A stretch of DNA of 64,000 nt, taken from NCBI GenBank assembly GCA_963726825.1, contig CAVSDT010000002.1:1984001-2048000 (forward strand). The letters run 5' to 3'. The notes under the pieces were generated by a model. The model saw only the letters and a list, made by a program, of their open reading frames with translations, was not told the origin of the DNA and ran no database searches. The DNA is from DATLGB01 sp963726825 (GTDB lineage: Bacteria > Actinomycetota > Thermoleophilia > Solirubrobacterales > Solirubrobacteraceae). Below are positions 60,278 through 64,000 of this stretch, piece by piece. A program made the translations under genes and the position numbers. Positions within the stretch are counted from its first letter, which is position 1. Each line of letters begins with the position of its first letter.

Positions 60278-61276
60278 TCAGGCGGCGGGATCGGGCTGCT
60301 GGTCCGGCCGGGCGGCGTCGGCGGCGTCGAAGCCGCCGCGCGTGAGGACGGCGCTCGCCGCGCTGGCGGGATCCAGCGACCGCGAGACGACCTGGTCGAG
60401 GAGCGTCGCCAGCTCGGGGTCCTCCGCCAGCGCCGCCTCGAGCCGCTTGCGCAGCCGGTGGGTCGCGATGCCGACGACCTCGGCCTGGAGGTTGCGCCGC
60501 CGGCGCTCGGACAGCAGGCCCTCCGTCTCGACGTACTCGCGGTGCTCGGCGAGCTTGCCCGCGAGCTCCACGACGCCCTCGCCCTTGAAGGCCTGGGTGC
60601 GCACGATCGGGACGCGCCAGCCCTCGTGCGGCGCCAGCGAGAGCACCGAGCGGATCTCGCGGACCATCGTGTCGGTCAGCGGGTTGTCGGCCTTGTTGAC
60701 GACGATCACGTCCGGGATCTCCATCACCCCGGCCTTCAGCGCCTGGATCGAGTCCCCCGCGCCCGGGACGAGCACCAGCACGACGGTGTCGGCGTGGTCG
60801 ATCACGTCGATCTCGGCCTGACCGACGCCGACGGTCTCGAGCAGGACGTCGTCCTTGCCGGCCGCGTCCATCAGCAGCGCGGCTTGGAGCGCCGCCTCGG
60901 CGAGCCCGCCGAGCGCGCCGCGCGTGGCCATCGAGCGGATGTAGACGCCGGGGTCGAGGAAGTGGTCCGACAGCCGGATGCGGTCGCCGAGCAGGGCCCC
61001 GCCGCGGAAGGGCGAGGACGGATCGATCGACAGGACCGCGACGTCGCGGTCGAGCCCGCGCTGGTGCTTGACGAGCGCGCCGATCAGCGTCGACTTGCCT
61101 GCGCCGGGCGGGCCGGTGAAGCCCACGACGGACGCCCTGCCCGTATGCGGGTAGGCGGCGCGGACGAGGTCCCAGCCCTCGGGCTCGTCGTCCTCGACGA
61201 GCGAGATGGCACGCGCGAGCGCGCGCTTGTCACCGGCCAGCAGCCGGTCGATGAGGGGCTTGGAGCGGTCGGCCAC
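60278..61276 (-). CDS. meaB: Acyl-CoA mutase G-protein chaperone (MeaB/ArgK)
   Basis: The 332-aa GTPase loads and protects the B12 cofactor of acyl-CoA mutases. Walker A is GPPGAGKST (residues 55-63), then the switch region SIDPSSPFRGGALLGDRIRL, ETVGVGQAEIDV, and the base-specific NKAD. GTG 61276 (VADRSKPLIDRLL) gives the expected N-terminus; an upstream ATG at 61459 overlaps the divergent acyltransferase and is rejected. It is 8 kb from icmA/icmB, but its presence supports an active mutase. Confidence 0.93.
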   Translation of the reverse strand: MADRSKPLIDRLLAGDKRALARAISLVEDDEPEGWDLVRAAYPHTGRASVVGFTGPPGAGKSTLIGALVKHQRGLDRDVAVLSIDPSSPFRGGALLGDRIRLSDHFLDPGVYIRSMATRGALGGLAEAALQAALLMDAAGKDDVLLETVGVGQAEIDVIDHADTVVLVLVPGAGDSIQALKAGVMEIPDVIVVNKADNPLTDTMVREIRSVLSLAPHEGWRVPIVRTQAFKGEGVVELAGKLAEHREYVETEGLLSERRRRNLQAEVVGIATHRLRKRLEAALAEDPELATLLDQVVSRSLDPASAASAVLTRGGFDAADAARPDQQPDPAA

Positions 61277-61340
61277 GGGCCGCGCATCATCGCAGGGCGC
61301 GGAGGCGGAACGCGATGCGGGGAGTAGGGTCGCCGGGCTG

Positions 61341-62015
61341 ATGGCCGTCGCCGATCGCACCCCGGCCCGCACGGGCGCCCCGCCGCGCCTGGGCCCAGCA
61401 CCGCTGCACGGCGGCCCGTTGACGGCGCTGCGCTTCGCCCGTCGCAACGGGATGCTCAACCGCCGCTATGCGCGCCTGCTGATGCGCTGGGGGTGGCTGA
61501 AGCTGCGCTGGCGCGGTCGCCTGCAGACCGACGGCGTGTGCTTCATCTGCCCCGGCGTCTCGTTCGAGATCGGGCGCGGCGCGGTCGTCCGCCTCGGCCG
61601 CTGGTCCTGGCTCGGGCACGACACGAAGATCCGCGCGCACGAGGGCGTCGTCGACATCGGGGCCAAGACCGTGCTCGGCCAGGAGTGCACCATCTCCGCC
61701 TTCCAGCACGTCTCGATCGGCCGGGAGTGCATCCTGGCCGACCGCGTGATGCTGATCGACTTCGACCACGGGGTCGTCGAGGTGGAGCGGCCGATCCGCG
61801 ACCAGGGCATCTACAAGCGCGACGTGCGGCTGGGCCACAACGTCTGGGTCGGCTACGGGACGTCGTTCCTGCGCGGCGCCACCGTGGGCGACAACGCCGT
61901 GATCGGGACGCTGTCGGTCGTCACGAAGGACGTGCCGGCCAACGCGGTCGCGGCCGGCGCGCCGGTGCGGGTGCTGCGGCGCCGCGAGACGCCGCAGACC
62001 CTGCGCTGGGAGTAG
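61341..62015 (+). CDS. Left-handed beta-helix acyltransferase
   Basis: The 224-aa protein shows hexapeptide repeats (VDIGAKTVLGQECTISAF, VSIGRECILADRVML) and the catalytic-type His in MLIDFDHG, then GHNVWVGYGTSFLRGATVGDNAVIGTLSVVTKDVP, as in WcaF/maa-like O-acetyltransferases. It likely acetylates a sugar of surface polysaccharide using acetyl-CoA. The basic N-terminus (LRFARRNGMLNRRYARLLMRW) may contact the membrane. Start ATG 61341. Confidence 0.88.
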   Translation: MAVADRTPARTGAPPRLGPAPLHGGPLTALRFARRNGMLNRRYARLLMRWGWLKLRWRGRLQTDGVCFICPGVSFEIGRGAVVRLGRWSWLGHDTKIRAHEGVVDIGAKTVLGQECTISAFQHVSIGRECILADRVMLIDFDHGVVEVERPIRDQGIYKRDVRLGHNVWVGYGTSFLRGATVGDNAVIGTLSVVTKDVPANAVAAGAPVRVLRRRETPQTLRWE

Positions 62016-62029
62016 GCCCGCCGCGGCCG

Positions 62030-62674
62030 CTAGGCCGTGGCCTTGGGCCCGCAGACGGGCCAGGGCGCGGTGCCGCGCTCGGCGTAGAGCTGCGCCGCGC
62101 GGGCGTCCTGCTCGGTCTCGGGGGCGGCGGCGGGGTCGCCGGTGCCGCCGACGGCCTTCCAGGTCGCCGTGTCGAACTGGTACTTGCCGCGGTAGCGGCC
62201 GGAGCGGGAGACCGCGGTCGGGTCGCCGCCGGACTCGCACGCCGCGATGCGCTCGAGCACGGCCGCCGCGTCGCTCGCCGGCTGCGCGGCGACCCGCACG
62301 AGGCCGAGTGCCTGCAGCGTGGCGCGACGGGCGACGCCGTCGGCGCGGATCCCCCGGCGCCGCTGGAAGCGCTTGACCGCGCGGGCGGTCCGCCGGCCGT
62401 AGGCGCCGTCGGCCTTGAGGCGCAGCTTGCGCTGCAGCCGCTTGACGGCCGCGCCGCGCATCCCCCGGCGCAGCGTCCGGACGGCCGGGGCGGCCGTCGT
62501 CGCCGCCGGCGCGGGCGTCGGCGTCGCGGCCGGCGCCGTCGCGGGGTCGGCGCTGGCACCGCCCGGATCGTCCTGCGCGGCTGCCGGGGCGGCGCAGCAC
62601 AGCAGGGCGAGCACCGTCAGGGCGGTGGCGCGCACGGACAGGCGTCTGGGGACCTCGTACTGGGGGGACGGCAC
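62030..62674 (-). CDS. Rpf-like secreted muralytic protein with peptidoglycan-binding domain
   Basis: The 214-aa product has a signal peptide (ALTVLALLCCAAPAAAQ), a Pro/Ala/Thr linker, a peptidoglycan-binding domain (LRRGMRGAAVKRLQRKL to DGVARRATLQALGL, about 68-125), and a C-terminal Rpf/transglycosylase domain with catalytic Glu147 (ACESGGDP), KYQFDTATW and a Cys146-Cys208 pair. Such proteins cleave peptidoglycan and promote resuscitation. GTG 62674 follows AGGAG by eight bases; the GTG at 62683 overlaps that ribosome site. A c-di-AMP riboswitch precedes the gene, as in many actinobacteria. Confidence 0.92.
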   Translation of the reverse strand: MPSPQYEVPRRLSVRATALTVLALLCCAAPAAAQDDPGGASADPATAPAATPTPAPAATTAAPAVRTLRRGMRGAAVKRLQRKLRLKADGAYGRRTARAVKRFQRRRGIRADGVARRATLQALGLVRVAAQPASDAAAVLERIAACESGGDPTAVSRSGRYRGKYQFDTATWKAVGGTGDPAAAPETEQDARAAQLYAERGTAPWPVCGPKATA

Positions 62675-62696
62675 GGATTGCACTCCTGGGTTCGGT

Positions 62697-62838
62697 GCCT
62701 ACGAGGTGAGCTGACGGGCTCGCGCTGAACCTGCGCTACGCCACCGGACAGTGGCGATTCGCCCCTGGGACACGACCTTCCGCGTCCCGTTGGGTCCCCC
62801 GTTCCCCGGCCGCGAGGCGCCCGGGGATTCGGCGTTAC
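62697..62838 (-). ncRNA. Cyclic di-AMP riboswitch (ydaO/yuaA type)
   Basis: On the minus strand the leader contains the conserved pieces in order: CCGAATCCCC, GGGGAACGGGGGACCCA, GGGGCGAATCGCC, and the hallmark AGCCCGTCAGCTCACCTCG followed by TAGGC. It ends about 20 bp before the Rpf-like start. The class binds c-di-AMP and in actinobacteria commonly turns off rpf and other wall-hydrolase genes when c-di-AMP is high. Boundaries are approximate. Confidence 0.92.
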
Positions 62839-62884
62839 GTCGAATACGAAGCGACAGCCTACGGGGTCGGCGGACGGAACGTCC

Positions 62885-64000
62885 TCACAGGCGCGGGGCC
62901 AGGCCGCGGACCGCCGGCGGCCGCGTCCCCGGCGCGGCGAGGGCGGCCTCGAGCTCGCGGGCGTGGCCGGCCGCGCGGTCCAGCGGGTAGGGCCCGGCCG
63001 TCCCCGTCGTGGCCAGGAAGGCCCAGTCGGAGCTCTGCAGGGCCAGCAGCTCGCGGATCGCGCGGTCGTCGGCCTCGCCGCGCGCCGCCGCGACCCGCAG
63101 CTCCGCCCGCCGCTGCGTCCACGCGAGGCCCCGGGCCGGCGGCGCGCTCCAGGTGGCCAGCGTCGGCGGATGCCCCCAGCTCGTCACGGCGTCCCCCTCG
63201 AGCGCCGCGACGGGGCCCGCGTAGGTGTCCGCCCGCAGCGGGGCGATCTCGACGCCGGCCTCCGGCGCCTGCCCGAGCACCTCGGCCAGCCAGGTGATGC
63301 CCTCGGCCCAGAAGTGGCCGAGCAGCTCGGTGTCGATCGCGAACGTCGTGTGCCCGCTGCGGGGGACGGCGGCGAGGAAGTCGGCCGCGTCGGCGCGGGC
63401 CTGCGCGGCCGCGCGCTCCGGGTCGTAGGGCGCCCCGTCGACGGCCCAGGCGAGGTGGCGGCGGTCCGTGTGGTGGTGCGTGTCCAGGTAGGCCGCCTGC
63501 GAGGGGTAGCCGGCGGCGCCCCAGACCCGGTCGATGAGGCGGCGGTGGATCGGGAACAGCAGCGGGCCGCCCGGTGCGCGGACGGCGTCGCCGCTCGCGG
63601 TCGGCAGCTCGACGCACGTGGCCGTCACGCCCTCGGCCGCCAGCAGCGGGTCGAGCACGCGGTCGTGCGCGCACTCCGGCAGCCAGAAGCCGCCCGCCAC
63701 GGCGCGGAAGCGGCGCCGGCCCGACTCCAGGCCGATGCGCACCTGCCGCTCGACGCCGGCGTCGGTGGCCAGCAGCGGCAGGACGGCGTGGGTGGCCGCG
63801 GACGTCCAGGTCACGTGCGGGGCCAGGGCGTCGAGCACGTCTCCCCCGCGCCGCTCGAGCGCGTCGGCCGCGACCCGGTAGCGGTCGCGCGACCAGGTCA
63901 GCGGGCCCGCGACCTCCGGGTGGGACTCGAGGTCGAGCCGGTGGGTCTCCTCCCGCATCCCGCGCAGGAACTGCAGGCAGCGCCCGCCGACGCCCGCGAC
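62885..64000 (-). CDS. GH57 family alpha-glucan enzyme (5' end outside window)
   Basis: The frame is open to the right edge, where FLRGMREETHRLDLE continues a known GH57 helix, so the true start is beyond 64000. At least 371 residues are present. GGFWLPECAHD carries the likely nucleophile Glu and FAIDTELLGHFWAEG the acid/base Asp region; a C-terminal helical domain (SDWAFLATTGTAGPYPLDRAAGHA) matches GH57 branching enzymes (TTHA1902-like, DUF1957). It probably forms alpha-1,6 branches in glycogen or methylglucose polymers. Confidence 0.85.
   Translation of the reverse strand, partial: VAGVGGRCLQFLRGMREETHRLDLESHPEVAGPLTWSRDRYRVAADALERRGGDVLDALAPHVTWTSAATHAVLPLLATDAGVERQVRIGLESGRRRFRAVAGGFWLPECAHDRVLDPLLAAEGVTATCVELPTASGDAVRAPGGPLLFPIHRRLIDRVWGAAGYPSQAAYLDTHHHTDRRHLAWAVDGAPYDPERAAAQARADAADFLAAVPRSGHTTFAIDTELLGHFWAEGITWLAEVLGQAPEAGVEIAPLRADTYAGPVAALEGDAVTSWGHPPTLATWSAPPARGLAWTQRRAELRVAAARGEADDRAIRELLALQSSDWAFLATTGTAGPYPLDRAAGHARELEAALAAPGTRPPAVRGLAPRL

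Overview
The window is very GC-rich and tightly packed, with many 1-4 nt gene overlaps and frequent GTG starts. Its gene order (rpmE-prfA-prmC-sua5-glyA-wecA, then atpI-B-E-F-H-A-G-D-C), a c-di-AMP riboswitch in front of an Rpf-like resuscitation factor, and an isobutyryl-CoA-mutase-type gene set point to an actinobacterium. Thermoleophilia/Solirubrobacterales is my best guess, by inference only. I saw no tRNA, rRNA, CRISPR array, transposase or phage gene.

Layout. (1) 1-18.1 kb is one uninterrupted minus-strand reading frame of at least 6,032 codons. It encodes a giant exported protein whose 3' end lies left of the window: signal peptide, about 740 residues of Pro/Ala/Gly/Ser-rich sequence, then long arrays of beta-rich and Ig-like repeats. 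(2) 18.3-26.1 kb (minus) is an envelope-precursor and surface block: phosphoglucose/phosphomannose isomerase, sugar-1-phosphate nucleotidyltransferase, UDP-glucose dehydrogenase, an LCP-family ligase, an M20 peptidase, a lipoprotein, and an alpha/beta hydrolase with a Flp-prepilin-like N-terminus. (3) 26.1-33.5 kb (minus) is a complete F1Fo ATP synthase operon with a strong terminator and an upstream 11-bp tandem repeat. (4) 33.5-38.6 kb is a mixed accessory block: luciferase-like monooxygenase, cation diffusion facilitator, OsmC, a substrate-binding lipoprotein, a secreted glycosidase, and a small gene whose Shine-Dalgarno sequence can be sequestered in a hairpin downstream of a 33-codon ORF. 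(5) 38.6-44.6 kb (minus) is the translation and wall cluster wecA-glyA-sua5-prmC-hydrolase-prfA-rpmE. (6) 45.4-49 kb is etfB-etfA-ETF:quinone oxidoreductase behind a perfect TTGACT/AGTCAA palindrome. (7) 49-55.9 kb (minus) is thiolase, HAD phosphatase, sulfite-oxidase-like Moco enzyme, MarR regulator, IcmA-type mutase, cupredoxin, IcmB and a metallophosphoesterase, with a 20-bp palindrome between marR and icmA. (8) 55.9-64 kb holds pepA, a GlxA-type regulator divergent from a DJ-1/PfpI protein, a membrane protein, the mutase chaperone MeaB, an acyltransferase, the riboswitch-controlled Rpf-like protein, and a GH57 enzyme truncated by the right edge.

How the genes connect. The acyl-CoA mutase subunits, MeaB, the thiolase and the ETF/ETF-QO genes fit branched-chain or fatty acyl-CoA catabolism feeding electrons to quinone; the palindromes near icmA and etfB look like acyl-CoA-responsive operators. 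The sugar-nucleotide enzymes, LCP ligase and WecA homologue would build and attach a surface glycopolymer. The giant protein is the most unusual object in the window and may be a cell-surface structural or adhesive polymer. The leader-ORF/hairpin arrangement at 38.4-38.6 kb and the prepilin-hydrolase fusion are the next most unusual.
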